A stretch of 55,502 bases of DNA, from assembly GCF_026013605.1 (NCBI RefSeq), contig NZ_JAPDPJ010000044.1, forward strand, positions 1 through 55,502. The letters run 5' to 3'. This document shows positions 7,134-16,579 of this stretch, piece after piece. The notes under the pieces were generated by a model. That model was not told the origin of the DNA, did no database searches, and worked only from the letters and a program-made list of their open reading frames with translations. A program made the position numbers and the translations under genes. Position 1 is the stretch's first letter. Each line of letters begins with the position of its first letter. The stretch is from Plebeiibacterium sediminum. Its GTDB lineage: Bacteria > Bacteroidota > Bacteroidia > Bacteroidales > Marinilabiliaceae.

Positions 7134-9395
7134 TTAATGAGCTAAATTTAATTCAAATCCGAATATAGAACCTTTACCAGGAGAACTTAAAATAAAGAGT
7201 TCTCCTCCATTTTTTTCAATAAATTCTTTTGTAAGAATTAATCCCAATCCATTACCTGTTTCTTTATCGGTGCTTGGTAAGCATTCTGAAGACTTCGAAT
7301 TTAAGATTCTATGAACTTCATCATGCCCCATTCCTACTCCACTATCCGATACTTCAACTTTAACTTTCTCTCCTTTTTTAATTACTTCAATATCAACCTT
7401 CCCATTTTGTGGTGTAAACTTAATTGCATTCGACAACAAATTACGAATAACAGTTTTAACCATTGCTTTATCAGCCTTAACAACAAGCTCCTTATCTGCT
7501 TTTACATGTAGTGTTATGCCTTTAATTTCGGCATAGTGTGCAATTAATTTTACGTTCTCATCTATCAATGAAGTAATGTTAATATTTTCAGGTACATACT
7601 GAATATTTCCCAATTGCGATTTGGACCAGTTTAACAGATTATCCATTAAATGAAAAGTATTGGTTGCTGATTCATTGATGGAGTTCAGGGATTTTGATAT
7701 CATTTGTTTATCCAAAGAATCAATTTTAGCCGACAACATATGAGTGAGACTTCGAAACCAATATAATGGATTACGCAGTTCGTGAGAAATGATACTAAAC
7801 AACTTTAATTGCTGATCTTTGGTAATATTAAGCTGTTTATTTAAAGTATCCAACTCCATATTTTTATTTACAACTGAATGATGTAGATTTTGCAAAACAA
7901 CATTTGCTCTTTTATTATGTAAGAACCTGCCATATACAATAATAATTAAAGCGATAAGTAAAATTAAAACTACAGTAACAAAAATGATAAATTGATTTTT
8001 ACGATTAATCATCAGGGCTTTAATTTCATTCTCTCTCTTTAAAACCTCATTTTCTCTGATTTTAAGTGATTCATTAAACTGAGTTTTTAACTCTGCTATT
8101 TTGTTGGCAGACTTAATATTTATGATTTCATCACCTACTATTGTATATTGTTTATAGTAGTCCAATGCCATTTTATAATCGCCCTGTTCCGATAATATCC
8201 TTGAAATAATCAGATTAAAATCGCGTTCCTTTGTTAAAATATTTTCATTTACAGCAAGCTCTAATCCTTTACTGGCAGCTTGAAGAGCCTTTGGCAGTTG
8301 ATGTGTTATCTGATAACCTTCAGCTAATCTATAGTAGGCACTTATAATTCCTTTATCGTAACCAATTTCTGTAGCCAGTTTTAAAGCTTCCTTCAATTTA
8401 CTAATAGCGTAGTTATTTTTTCCCTGCCTAAGCAATACAATTCCCTCATTATGCAGGCATTTAACGATGCCTTTTTTATATCCTAAATCAGAACAAATAA
8501 TTAATGAATTGGAGAAATTATCATAAGCATCTTGTAGTTTATTCAATGCAATAAGCACCTCTCCTATATTATTTAAAGATTTAGCTTCTCCCTCACGGTA
8601 ATGTATCTTTTTTCTGCATTCCAAAGCCTTGTTATGAAAATACAATGCTCGTTCATACTCACTAATTTCCTGGTACATGTTCCCCAAACTATTATAGGTT
8701 GTCCCCATTTCAATACAATTACCGGTTCTGTACACAAGTTTTTCTGACATCAGATAGTATTCCATTGCCTCAGCATACTTCCCTATAGTTTCATAATGTT
8801 TACCTATTTTATTCTGAACAGAGATTATTGCCAGGGTATCCTTATACTTTTGTGCCAGCTGAAAACTTTCTTCATAGTAATGAAATGATGTATCAAAATC
8901 TCCCATAGAATGATAGTATTTTCCTATATAATTCAGCGCTTTTATCTTCAGGGAATGACGCTCTTTTACCTGAGAATGAAGTAATACCTGCTTAAACTTT
9001 TTCAATGCATAATCATACTGTCCCCAATTATACAAGAGTTCTCCTATATTTAGTTCCAAATTTAAAGCTGCATCATCAACGCCCCTCAACTCAAAAATAT
9101 ATTTAGCTTGTTTATAGCAATTTAATGCCTTATAATTATCTCCCACTATTGAATAGTAAATCCCTTTATAATTAAGGTATGCTGCATATAATGAGTCTTC
9201 TTTAAATACAGGATTTAGTTTTGAATAGAGTTCAAAATAATGTAAGGTACTGTCGGTATTACTATATATGCTTTGTTCTATTTTATGGAGAAAAACACGA
9301 GAGCGATCTGAAGTTCCTTTAGCATAAGTACCAATGGAGCATAATGTAAATATAAAAACAAGAATCGAATTTAATTTTTGAGAGAAACGAAGCAT
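7134..9395 (-). CDS. TPR-containing sensor histidine kinase
   Basis: The 753-residue protein starts with a signal-like hydrophobic stretch (about 10-26). A long array of tetratricopeptide repeats follows (about 65-425; recurring units such as GDFDTSFHYYEESFQLA and GKYAEAMEYYLMSEKL). Then come a coiled linker, one transmembrane helix (about 468-488), a HisKA domain with FSIISHELRNPLYW (phospho-acceptor H538) and a HATPase domain with NLLSNAIKFT, DSGVGMG and GNGLGLILTKEF. The TPR part should be periplasmic. The response regulator gene lies 24 bases upstream on the same strand, so they form a pair. The pair is read away from the TonB receptor-phytase genes and may control them, although that link is positional only. 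Confidence 0.93.
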   Translation of the reverse strand: MLRFSQKLNSILVFIFTLCSIGTYAKGTSDRSRVFLHKIEQSIYSNTDSTLHYFELYSKLNPVFKEDSLYAAYLNYKGIYYSIVGDNYKALNCYKQAKYIFELRGVDDAALNLELNIGELLYNWGQYDYALKKFKQVLLHSQVKERHSLKIKALNYIGKYYHSMGDFDTSFHYYEESFQLAQKYKDTLAIISVQNKIGKHYETIGKYAEAMEYYLMSEKLVYRTGNCIEMGTTYNSLGNMYQEISEYERALYFHNKALECRKKIHYREGEAKSLNNIGEVLIALNKLQDAYDNFSNSLIICSDLGYKKGIVKCLHNEGIVLLRQGKNNYAISKLKEALKLATEIGYDKGIISAYYRLAEGYQITHQLPKALQAASKGLELAVNENILTKERDFNLIISRILSEQGDYKMALDYYKQYTIVGDEIINIKSANKIAELKTQFNESLKIRENEVLKRENEIKALMINRKNQFIIFVTVVLILLIALIIIVYGRFLHNKRANVVLQNLHHSVVNKNMELDTLNKQLNITKDQQLKLFSIISHELRNPLYWFRSLTHMLSAKIDSLDKQMISKSLNSINESATNTFHLMDNLLNWSKSQLGNIQYVPENINITSLIDENVKLIAHYAEIKGITLHVKADKELVVKADKAMVKTVIRNLLSNAIKFTPQNGKVDIEVIKKGEKVKVEVSDSGVGMGHDEVHRILNSKSSECLPSTDKETGNGLGLILTKEFIEKNGGELFILSSPGKGSIFGFELNLAH

Positions 9396-9419
9396 GCCTA
9401 ACCCTGATTTAGAAATGAA

Positions 9420-10055
9420 TTAATGAACCAGGTTATGGTGGATAGCAAACTTTGTAAGCTCTACATTATTGCTTAAATTCAATTTTTTGAGAATATTGGT
9501 TCTGTGATTACTTAATGTGTTTTTACTAATCAGTAACTTATCCGAAATCTCTGACTTTGACTTTCCTGAAGCCATTAAGCACAAAATTTGATATTCGCGA
9601 TCAGTTAATGATTCAATAGGAATAGTTTCTTGATTTCCTGATATAAACTGATTTGCGAAAAAACACTCCTGACTCTTGGTAAGATAACGCTTGTTTTGTG
9701 ATGCAAATCTAACAGCCTTTAGTAATTCCTCAGGATTCTCTTCTTTATTTATATAGGCTAAAGCTCCGTTTTTAAACATCCTCATGGCCAAATCATCACT
9801 CGTATTCATTGAAAAAATAACGATTTGCATTTCACTATATAATCGTCGCAATTCTGCCACTAAATCAATTGAGCTTATGCCGGGCATATTTACATCAACA
9901 ATAGCCACATCAAATTGCTGGGTGCTTAATTGATTCAATAAATCCGCGCCATTAGCTGCTTCTGCATTAATACTAAAATCACTTTCGCCCTGAAAAATGA
10001 TTTGTAAACCTGTACGAACTACAGCATGATCATCAGCTACTATTACCGACTTCAT
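9420..10055 (-). CDS. NarL/LuxR-type response regulator
   Basis: The 211-residue protein has a receiver domain (1-120) with acidic pair D8-D9, phospho-acceptor D54 in VAIVDVNMPG and the conserved switch residues near SMNTSDD and YINKEE. A LuxR-type helix-turn-helix follows at about 148-208 (LTDREYQILCLMASGKSKSEISDKLLISKNTLSNHRTNILKKL). It is co-transcribed with the TPR histidine kinase directly downstream, which is the likely phosphodonor. The gene is the first of the pair and is divergent from the TonB receptor gene across a 384-base gap. Confidence 0.94.
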   Translation of the reverse strand: MKSVIVADDHAVVRTGLQIIFQGESDFSINAEAANGADLLNQLSTQQFDVAIVDVNMPGISSIDLVAELRRLYSEMQIVIFSMNTSDDLAMRMFKNGALAYINKEENPEELLKAVRFASQNKRYLTKSQECFFANQFISGNQETIPIESLTDREYQILCLMASGKSKSEISDKLLISKNTLSNHRTNILKKLNLSNNVELTKFAIHHNLVH

Positions 10056-10439
10056 AAACTAAAAATTACTATTAACTAAATTACGAATGTAAAAATCCTC
10101 TTTATGACCGCGTGATTTTATAAAGCAAGACTTCTCACATTGTAAGCAAAAATATCGTGTTTAAATATCCTATCCCTTTTTAAATTATTAAGATATCATT
10201 AATAAAAAACACCTGGATTAAGTTATCATTATCAATCATCTGAAACTCCCTGTGTCAATTTGACAACAACACTCCTGTATCCCCTTAAAACAAAGCGCTT
10301 AAACATGTATGCAATTGTGTCATAGTAAAAGTTACTATACCCTCCTGCTAACATACACTATTGAAAATGACCGCATTCCGGTATAACATTGCATCAGAAT
10401 TTAAATGAAAAAAACAAATAAAAATAATTTACCTAAAAC
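10056..10439. promoter_or_regulatory. Divergent control region between response regulator and TonB receptor
   Basis: The 384-base gap separates two divergent units and must hold both promoters. TGTCA-ATT-TGACA at 10253-10265 is a small perfect palindrome and a candidate operator. I see no convincing TAnnTTTG box with spaced -33 for either direction. Confidence 0.35.
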
Positions 10440-13205
10440 ATGAAAAAACAATTTAGCTTAATAGCCTTATTCTTAATTGTATTGACTTCAATACAAGCGC
10501 AAAGTGGTGCTTTAAAGGGGAAGATTGTTGATGAAAACAAACTTTCAGTACCTGGAGCCTATATTTATTCAGACGACGAAAAATTTTATGCCGTATCTGA
10601 TGTAAATGGTAATTATACCATTACAGGAATGCCTTCTGGTGATTATAATCTGAAAGTTTCTTATATCGGATTCATTCCTGTAGAAAATAAAATCAGCATT
10701 ACAGAGAGTCAGACATCTGTAGTAAATTTTGAATTAAAAGCCGGTATTGTTGGTCTGCAAGAAGTAGTTGTATCTAGTTCGTTGCAAGGCCAGTCAAAAG
10801 CATTAAACCAACAAAAAACAAGTTCGAATATTACTAATATAATCGCAGCTGATCAGGTAGGTAAATTTCCTGATGCAAATATTGGTGATGCTTTAAAACG
10901 TATTCCGGGTATTAATGTGCAATACGATCAGGGAGAAGCCCGCTTTGGTAACATCAGAGGAACAGCTCCTCAGTACAACTCTGTAACCATCAATGGCGAA
11001 AGGATTCCTTCTGCTGAAGCTGAAATGAGATCCATACAATTAGACCTGATTCCTTCTGATCAGGTTCAGTCTATCGAAGTAAATAAAGCGGTTACTCCGG
11101 ATATGGACGCAGATGCTATAGGTGCTTCAGTCAACCTTGTAACACTATCTGATCCTGCAGGAAGAAGAATATCAGGTTCATTTGGTGCTGGTTACAATCA
11201 GATTTCTGAAAAACCAAATTACACAGCAAACCTTTCATACAGCAACAGATTTGCAAATGACAACATTGGTATGGTATTAGGGTTTTCTATCAACAATAAT
11301 AAACTTGGTTCTGATAATGTTGAAGGAGAATGGGACTTAGATGATAACGATAATATTTATTTAAAAGAACTTCAGATTCGTCAGTACTATTTGCAACGTC
11401 TTCGTCAGAGCTACTCAGGTTCGTTCGATTTTAAATTAAACGACAACCATACCATTTACTTAAAAGGTATGTACAACCGCAGAAAAGACTGGGAAAACAG
11501 ATATAGATTTGTGGCTGAAGTAGATGAACTGGAAAATGGTAATGTATATTCTGCCGACAAAATAGAACGTGAAGTTAAATCGGGAGGTAATGATAAAAAT
11601 GCTCGTTTAGAAGATCAGCAAATGATGCAATTCTCTTTAAGCGGTGATCATATTTTTGGTAAAGTAAAAGCTGATTGGGGCTTTTCTTATTCTAAAGCTT
11701 CTGAAGACAGACCTGAAGAAAGATACCTTAATCTTAAATTGGATGAAGATGGTCAATATCTTGTTGATGACTTCTCCGATTCTAAGAAACCATTAATGTA
11801 TGTACAAGATCAAAGCAACCATGATTTAAATAGTAATTGGGAATTGGATGAACTAACTGAAGAAAACCAATATACAGAAGATATCGATGTTGTAGCCAAA
11901 TTAAATCTGGAAATTCCATTGGCACAAGGAGCTTTCAAAAACGCTTTAAAAATTGGTGGTAAATACAAATCCAAAAGCAAAAGCAGAGAAAATGACTTTT
12001 ATGAATATACTCCTATTGATGAAGGATCATTCATGAACCAGGCATTTGCTAACACAAAAGAAATGTCAAGAGACAACTTTATGCCTGGAGATAAATATAA
12101 TGTAGGTACATTTGTTACTAAAGAATATGTTGGAGAACTTGATCTGAACAACACCTCCTTATTTGAAAAAGAAGCTGATTACTCAGAATTTGCAGGAAAC
12201 TTTGATGCTTCAGAAACGGTAACTGCCGGGTATTTAATGTTCAATCAGAATCTAGGTAAAAAAATATCTGCTGTTTTGGGTATTCGAGTTGAAAACACCA
12301 AAACGGAAGGTGAAGGATATGAATTTGATGATTCTGTGGATGGTCCTGAGTCTTTAATTCCAACTGGAACCGTTAAAACAGATTACACAAACGTATTACC
12401 CAACTTTCACTTAAAATATGAATTAGGCAAAAACAGCATTGCCAGATTTGCTTATACTTCAACAATAGCCCGCCCAGGATATTTTGACTTAATACCTTAT
12501 CAACAAATTGAAGATCAGGAAGAAATTTCTATTGGTAATCCAGATCTAAAGGCCACAACATCCAACAACATTGATGTAATGTTTGAGCATTATTTTAAAA
12601 CGATTGGTATCATTTCCGGAGGATTCTTTTATAAGGACATCAAAGACTTTATTGTTGATGAAACTCATGATGACTATGTTTACAATGGCTTTGAATATAA
12701 AGATTTTAAACACCCGATTAATGGTGGTGATGCAACGCTTTTAGGATTAGAATTTTCTGCACAACGTCAACTTGACTTTTTACCAGGATTTTTAAGTGGA
12801 TTTGGCATCTATGCTAACTATACTTATACTAAATCAGAAATTACAGACTTTAATATTGAAGACAGAGAAGATGAAACTTTAGATATGCCTGGTTCTCCAA
12901 AACATACATTAAACGCTTCTTTATCTTATGAAACAAAGAAATTTACCGGTCGTTTATCTTTTAATTACGCAAGTGATTTTATTGATGAATTTGGTGACGA
13001 AGCAGCTTTGGACAGATATTACGATGAAGTAACTTACCTTGATTTAAACCTGACTTATGCTTTAAAGAAAAACTATATTGTATATTTTGATTGCAACAAT
13101 ATTTTAAATCAACCATTAAGATATTTCCAGGGTGAAAGCAATCGTACTATGCAAATGGAATATTATGGAACAACAGCTAAAGTTGGAATTAAAGTAAACT
13201 TTTAA
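10440..13205 (+). CDS. TonB-dependent receptor paired with phytase
   Basis: The 921-residue outer membrane protein starts with a signal peptide (MKKQFSLIALFLIVLTSIQAQ). A carboxypeptidase-regulatory-like beta-sandwich domain follows (about 22-105; GALKGKIVDENKLSVPGAYIY). The plug domain (about 125-240) has DALKRIPGINVQYDQGEARFGNIRGTAPQYNSVTINGERIP and DADAIGASVNLVT. A large beta-barrel ends in the terminal aromatic VGIKVNF. The receptor is followed by a beta-propeller phytase lipoprotein, a pairing known in other Gram-negative bacteria. Uptake of phytate or its lower phosphate esters is therefore the best guess. The substrate is inferred from the neighbour and is not visible in the barrel sequence. 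Confidence 0.93.
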   Translation: MKKQFSLIALFLIVLTSIQAQSGALKGKIVDENKLSVPGAYIYSDDEKFYAVSDVNGNYTITGMPSGDYNLKVSYIGFIPVENKISITESQTSVVNFELKAGIVGLQEVVVSSSLQGQSKALNQQKTSSNITNIIAADQVGKFPDANIGDALKRIPGINVQYDQGEARFGNIRGTAPQYNSVTINGERIPSAEAEMRSIQLDLIPSDQVQSIEVNKAVTPDMDADAIGASVNLVTLSDPAGRRISGSFGAGYNQISEKPNYTANLSYSNRFANDNIGMVLGFSINNNKLGSDNVEGEWDLDDNDNIYLKELQIRQYYLQRLRQSYSGSFDFKLNDNHTIYLKGMYNRRKDWENRYRFVAEVDELENGNVYSADKIEREVKSGGNDKNARLEDQQMMQFSLSGDHIFGKVKADWGFSYSKASEDRPEERYLNLKLDEDGQYLVDDFSDSKKPLMYVQDQSNHDLNSNWELDELTEENQYTEDIDVVAKLNLEIPLAQGAFKNALKIGGKYKSKSKSRENDFYEYTPIDEGSFMNQAFANTKEMSRDNFMPGDKYNVGTFVTKEYVGELDLNNTSLFEKEADYSEFAGNFDASETVTAGYLMFNQNLGKKISAVLGIRVENTKTEGEGYEFDDSVDGPESLIPTGTVKTDYTNVLPNFHLKYELGKNSIARFAYTSTIARPGYFDLIPYQQIEDQEEISIGNPDLKATTSNNIDVMFEHYFKTIGIISGGFFYKDIKDFIVDETHDDYVYNGFEYKDFKHPINGGDATLLGLEFSAQRQLDFLPGFLSGFGIYANYTYTKSEITDFNIEDREDETLDMPGSPKHTLNASLSYETKKFTGRLSFNYASDFIDEFGDEAALDRYYDEVTYLDLNLTYALKKNYIVYFDCNNILNQPLRYFQGESNRTMQMEYYGTTAKVGIKVNF

Positions 13206-13233
13206 AAAACATAAGTTTAACTCATTTAATATT

Positions 13234-13256
13234 GGGATTCTCGATTACAGAATCCC
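13234..13256 (+). terminator. Stem-loop between receptor and phytase genes
   Basis: GGGATTCT (13234-13241) and AGAATCCC (13249-13256) form an 8-bp perfect stem with a 7-base loop, followed by a weak TTTA. It may attenuate readthrough or protect the upstream mRNA, which would set receptor and phytase levels apart. Confidence 0.5.
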
Positions 13257-13278
13257 TTTACATATACTAAATATATTT

Positions 13279-14442
13279 ATGAAACATATATTTTCAATTA
13301 CACTTCTGGGAATTGTTACGCTATTATCATCTTGTGGAAACAAGACTTCAAATACAAATTCTCAAAACACTGTTGATTCGAAAGTTGTAGAGCGAAATAA
13401 AGAAGCCAGAGAAGACTCTTTAAAGATGGCTGAAGCTCAGGCGCTTCGTGCTAAATTTAAAAACGCAATTACAGCAGATTATGAAACACCTCCGGTTCTT
13501 TCTGAAATTGATGAAGATGCAGCTGATGATCCTGCAATTTGGATTAATAAGAAAGATACCGAAAAGAGTTTAATATTTGGTACAAACAAAAAAGCAGGAT
13601 TACATGTATATGATATCTACGGTAAAGAATTACAATTTATACATGTAGGTAAAATCAATAATGCTGAGTGCGGATACGGCTTAAAAATGGGTAACAGATC
13701 TATTGATTATGTAGCCTGTACCAATAGAACAACTCAAACCATTGATGTTTATGAAATAGACCAGCAGAACCTTGTTTTAAAAGAAAAAGCCATCTGCAAA
13801 ATTACATCTACAGTTGATGATGTTTATGGTTTTTGCACTTATTTTAATCAAGAAAATGGAAAGCATTATCTGTTTGCTAATGGTAAAAACGGATTGGTTG
13901 AACAATGGTTACTTAGTCCTGAAAACGATACGATTAAAGCAAGTTTGGTAAGAACACTTCAAATGCCTAGTCAACCAGAAGGTATGGTAGTTGATGCTGT
14001 TACCAATACACTTTTTATTGGTGTTGAAGAAAATGCAATATTTGCATATAGTGCACTTGAAGCTGGAGATAAAACAGGCTTTCGTATTACAGAATCTTCA
14101 ACTTCAAACCCAAATATCAGTTACGATATTGAAGGGCTAACTACATATAGAATTTCAAAGGACAAAGGTTACCTGATTGCTTCTATTCAAGGCAACTTTT
14201 CCTATGCCATTTTTGATATAAATCCACCCTATTCATATATCACAAGTTTTATTGTAAAAGATGGAGTTTATGACGGCATTGAAGAAACGGATGGTTTAGA
14301 AATCTGTAATACACCTATGGGGCCAGAATTTCCTAAAGGGATTCTTGTGGTACAGGATGGTTTTAATAAAGATAATGGAGAAAATAAAAACCAGAATTTT
14401 AAAATTATTTCTGCTCAAAAGGTTTTGGAGATACCAAAATAA
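13279..14442 (+). CDS. Beta-propeller phytase (3-phytase), lipoprotein
   Basis: The 387-residue protein has a lipoprotein signal (MKHIFSITLLGIVTLLSSCGN, lipobox Cys at 19), so it is probably anchored in the outer membrane. The rest matches beta-propeller phytases: DEDAADDPAIWINKKDTEKSLIFGTNKKAGLHVYDIYGKELQ near residues 76-120, then repeated blade motifs and IEGLTTYRISKDKGYLIASIQG. The acidic clusters fit calcium and phosphate binding. The enzyme removes phosphate from phytate (inositol hexakisphosphate). It lies 73 bases downstream of the TonB receptor and is probably co-transcribed, so surface hydrolysis and uptake would be coupled. A charged, Gln/Ala-rich linker (about 25-60) separates the lipid anchor from the propeller. 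Confidence 0.9.
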   Translation: MKHIFSITLLGIVTLLSSCGNKTSNTNSQNTVDSKVVERNKEAREDSLKMAEAQALRAKFKNAITADYETPPVLSEIDEDAADDPAIWINKKDTEKSLIFGTNKKAGLHVYDIYGKELQFIHVGKINNAECGYGLKMGNRSIDYVACTNRTTQTIDVYEIDQQNLVLKEKAICKITSTVDDVYGFCTYFNQENGKHYLFANGKNGLVEQWLLSPENDTIKASLVRTLQMPSQPEGMVVDAVTNTLFIGVEENAIFAYSALEAGDKTGFRITESSTSNPNISYDIEGLTTYRISKDKGYLIASIQGNFSYAIFDINPPYSYITSFIVKDGVYDGIEETDGLEICNTPMGPEFPKGILVVQDGFNKDNGENKNQNFKIISAQKVLEIPK

Positions 14443-14467
14443 CTCCTGGTAGAAAAACGACAATAAA

Positions 14468-14497
14468 AAAAGTGAGACTAAACAGCCTCACTTTTTT
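14468..14497. terminator. Bidirectional terminator after the phytase gene
   Basis: AAAAGTGAG at 14468-14476 and CTCAC followed by a T-run at 14487-14497 form a stem with a 10-base loop, with A-run and T-run flanks. It serves the convergent phytase and DUF5606 genes. Confidence 0.85.
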
Positions 14498-14519
14498 TGT
14501 ATAATAGCTAAAACTTTTA

Positions 14520-14951
14520 TTATTCTTCAGTTTTCACTTCTTCTTCAGCAGCTTCTTCTTCGCTAAAGTTTAATACTTCCTTTTCTTGTAACAAGTTATA
14601 CCACTGTATTACTTTTTTCATGTCAGAAACATAAACTCTATCCTGATCATAATCTGGAAGAATTTCAGCAAAATATTTTTTCAACTCGTTTGCTGAAGCT
14701 TTGTGACTGATAGCTTGACCGCCATCTTCTTTTTCTGAAATATTTTTAAAAACATCATATAGTTTTACATCGCCATCTTCAGTAAAGATTGAAATATCTT
14801 CCAATGCACTAATTCTTGAAGTAGCATAAGCTGGCATTCTTTTACCATCAACTAATGACTCTACAATAATGCTATTCTTAGCCTGAGATACAATCTTAAA
14901 TAATCCACCCTGACCAGAAACAGCCAATATACCTTTTAACATTTCGCTCAT
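14520..14951 (-). CDS. DUF5606 family protein
   Basis: This 143-residue cytosolic protein matches the Bacteroidota-specific DUF5606 family as I recall it. Signatures are LKGILAVSGQGGLFKIVSQAKNSIIVESL, a YATSRISALEDISIFT stretch, and a helical part with FAEILPDYDQDRVYVSDMKKVIQWYNLL. The N-terminal 60 residues look like a small beta-barrel and the tail is acidic (EEEAAEEEVKTEE). Its function is unknown. It is a single-gene unit with a good -7 box about 75 bases upstream and a terminator after the stop. Confidence 0.85.
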   Translation of the reverse strand: MSEMLKGILAVSGQGGLFKIVSQAKNSIIVESLVDGKRMPAYATSRISALEDISIFTEDGDVKLYDVFKNISEKEDGGQAISHKASANELKKYFAEILPDYDQDRVYVSDMKKVIQWYNLLQEKEVLNFSEEEAAEEEVKTEE

Positions 14952-15022
14952 TACAATTCTTTTTTCCCAGTTTTCAATTTTGTTGCCAAAGCAACTGTCT
15001 GATTGTTTTAAATTTTAAAGTG

Positions 15023-15030
15023 CAAAAATA
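15023..15030 (-). promoter_or_regulatory. Probable -7 box for the DUF5606 gene
   Basis: The minus strand reads TATTTTTG, a full match to TAnnTTTG. Transcription would start near 15016 and give a leader of about 65 bases. Confidence 0.45.
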
Positions 15031-15140
15031 ACAGATTAGTAGAAACTTAAAATATGTTTTAAAATAATTTTTAAAGATATTCAAATTTCTTATCCGTTAA
15101 GCACATTTCTATTATTGATACTTTTGGGATAAATGGGTAT

Positions 15141-15872
15141 TTATTTGATTCCTCTTTCCTTTTTAATCGCTTCAAAAGCCTGGTTTACTTTCTGAAATTT
15201 TTCTTTTGCTGACGCCTGAAACTCCTCTCCCAAATGCGCTACTTTATCCGGATGAAATTTAATCGCCATTTTTCGATAAGCTTTTTTCACTTCTTCGTCT
15301 GAGGCATTAGAATCAATTTCCAATATTTTATATGCTGATTCTGTATTTTTAGCATACATATTTAAAAGTGATTCAAAATCAGGTGTTGAAACCCCCATAC
15401 CATAAGCAATCTGACGGATTATATTGATTTCACTTTGCGGAATTTGTCCATCAGCATTAGCTACACCAAATAACATATGTGTTAATTCAACTCTTGAATT
15501 ATAATCTACATGTGTTTTTATTTGATAGCAAACTTCATTAACCGGTATATTTCTTTTAAGTATATCTCTCAACATCAGTAAGGCCTGAGCTGATTTTTGC
15601 TCACCAAGCGAACGAACCAGATAAACCTTTACATAATCCAACTCAGCTTTAACAACTTTACCATCTGCTTTCATTACAGCAGCTATTAAAACCATTAATG
15701 AAGCCACAAAACCATCTCTTGGATTTCCCTTTTGACCAGCAACATCCTCTGGCGACAAGTTATCAGCCAGGGTTCCAACCACAAATCCTAATACCGCACC
15801 AACAGGACCTAGAAACCACCATCCTAAACCTGCTCCCAAAAGTGAAGAACCTGAAATTTTAAAGTTTTTCAT
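15141..15872 (-). CDS. TerB-DnaJ fusion protein (DjlA-like)
   Basis: The 243-residue protein has three parts. The N-terminus is a glycine-rich hydrophobic hairpin (about 8-36, GAGLGWWFLGPVGAVLGFVVG) that may insert in the membrane. A TerB-like helical domain follows (about 52-165; FVASLMVLIAAVMKADGKVVKAELDYV, ANADGQIPQSEINIIRQIA). The C-terminus is a J-domain (about 180-240; SAYKILEIDSNASDEEVKKAYRKMAIKFHPDKV) with the HPD tripeptide at about 207-209 needed to stimulate DnaK. The layout matches DjlA-type co-chaperones. It is likely a single transcription unit. Its client proteins are unknown. Confidence 0.9.
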   Translation of the reverse strand: MKNFKISGSSLLGAGLGWWFLGPVGAVLGFVVGTLADNLSPEDVAGQKGNPRDGFVASLMVLIAAVMKADGKVVKAELDYVKVYLVRSLGEQKSAQALLMLRDILKRNIPVNEVCYQIKTHVDYNSRVELTHMLFGVANADGQIPQSEINIIRQIAYGMGVSTPDFESLLNMYAKNTESAYKILEIDSNASDEEVKKAYRKMAIKFHPDKVAHLGEEFQASAKEKFQKVNQAFEAIKKERGIK

Positions 15873-15991
15873 TTTAATTCTAATTTGATTTTAATTGCCA
15901 CTTGAAACGCACAAATAAATTTTATTATCCTATACAAAAAGAATTTAGACAAGAAAATTTATAGGTTCGTCTTACTATTTTAACTTATATT

Positions 15992-16579
15992 TTAATCCCT
16001 GTCAATCAGCGCATGATGTATTTCAAGTACCTGAGGAATAACCAGGTCAACATCATTACAGTAAATAACGTAATCGGACTGCTTGATTTTATCCTCATCT
16101 TTCATCTGATTATTGATCCTTGATAAAACATCCTCCCTACTAATACCATCTCGCTTAACCACCCTGTCAATACGCAAATCAACCGGAGCTGAAACAGTAA
16201 TTATCTGATCAACCTGCTTATACGCTCCACTCTCAAATAAAATTGCAGCCTCCTTTAATATATAAGGATAGTCATTATGCATCATCTTCCACTCCTCAAA
16301 GTGCGCAGCAACAACAGGATGAATAATATGATTTAAAGCATTTAGCTTTTCTTTATCATTAAAAACAATTTCGCCTACCCTTTTTCGATCCATTTTACCT
16401 GACTGGTAAATGGAACCACCCAATAGCTTTGTAACTCCTGAAACAATATCAGGATGTGTATCACTTAATATTCGGGCATGCCAATCGGAATAGTAAACAG
16501 GTATATCAAGCGTTTCAAATATTTTGCAAACCGTACTTTTACCACTTCCTATCCCACCGGTTATTCCAACATTCATCAT
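15992..16579 (-). CDS. coaE: Dephospho-CoA kinase
   Basis: The 195-residue protein carries the P-loop GITGGIGSGKST at residues 5-16 and the family motif PVYYSDWHAR. It also has the later conserved segments HPVVAAHFEEW, ILFESG and DLRIDRVVKRDGISREDVLSRINNQ. It phosphorylates dephospho-CoA, the last step of coenzyme A synthesis. Its start overlaps the end of the YbbR gene by 4 bases (ATGA), so the two are translationally coupled. This neighbourhood is common in Bacteroidota. Confidence 0.95.
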   Translation of the reverse strand: MMNVGITGGIGSGKSTVCKIFETLDIPVYYSDWHARILSDTHPDIVSGVTKLLGGSIYQSGKMDRKRVGEIVFNDKEKLNALNHIIHPVVAAHFEEWKMMHNDYPYILKEAAILFESGAYKQVDQIITVSAPVDLRIDRVVKRDGISREDVLSRINNQMKDEDKIKQSDYVIYCNDVDLVIPQVLEIHHALIDRD

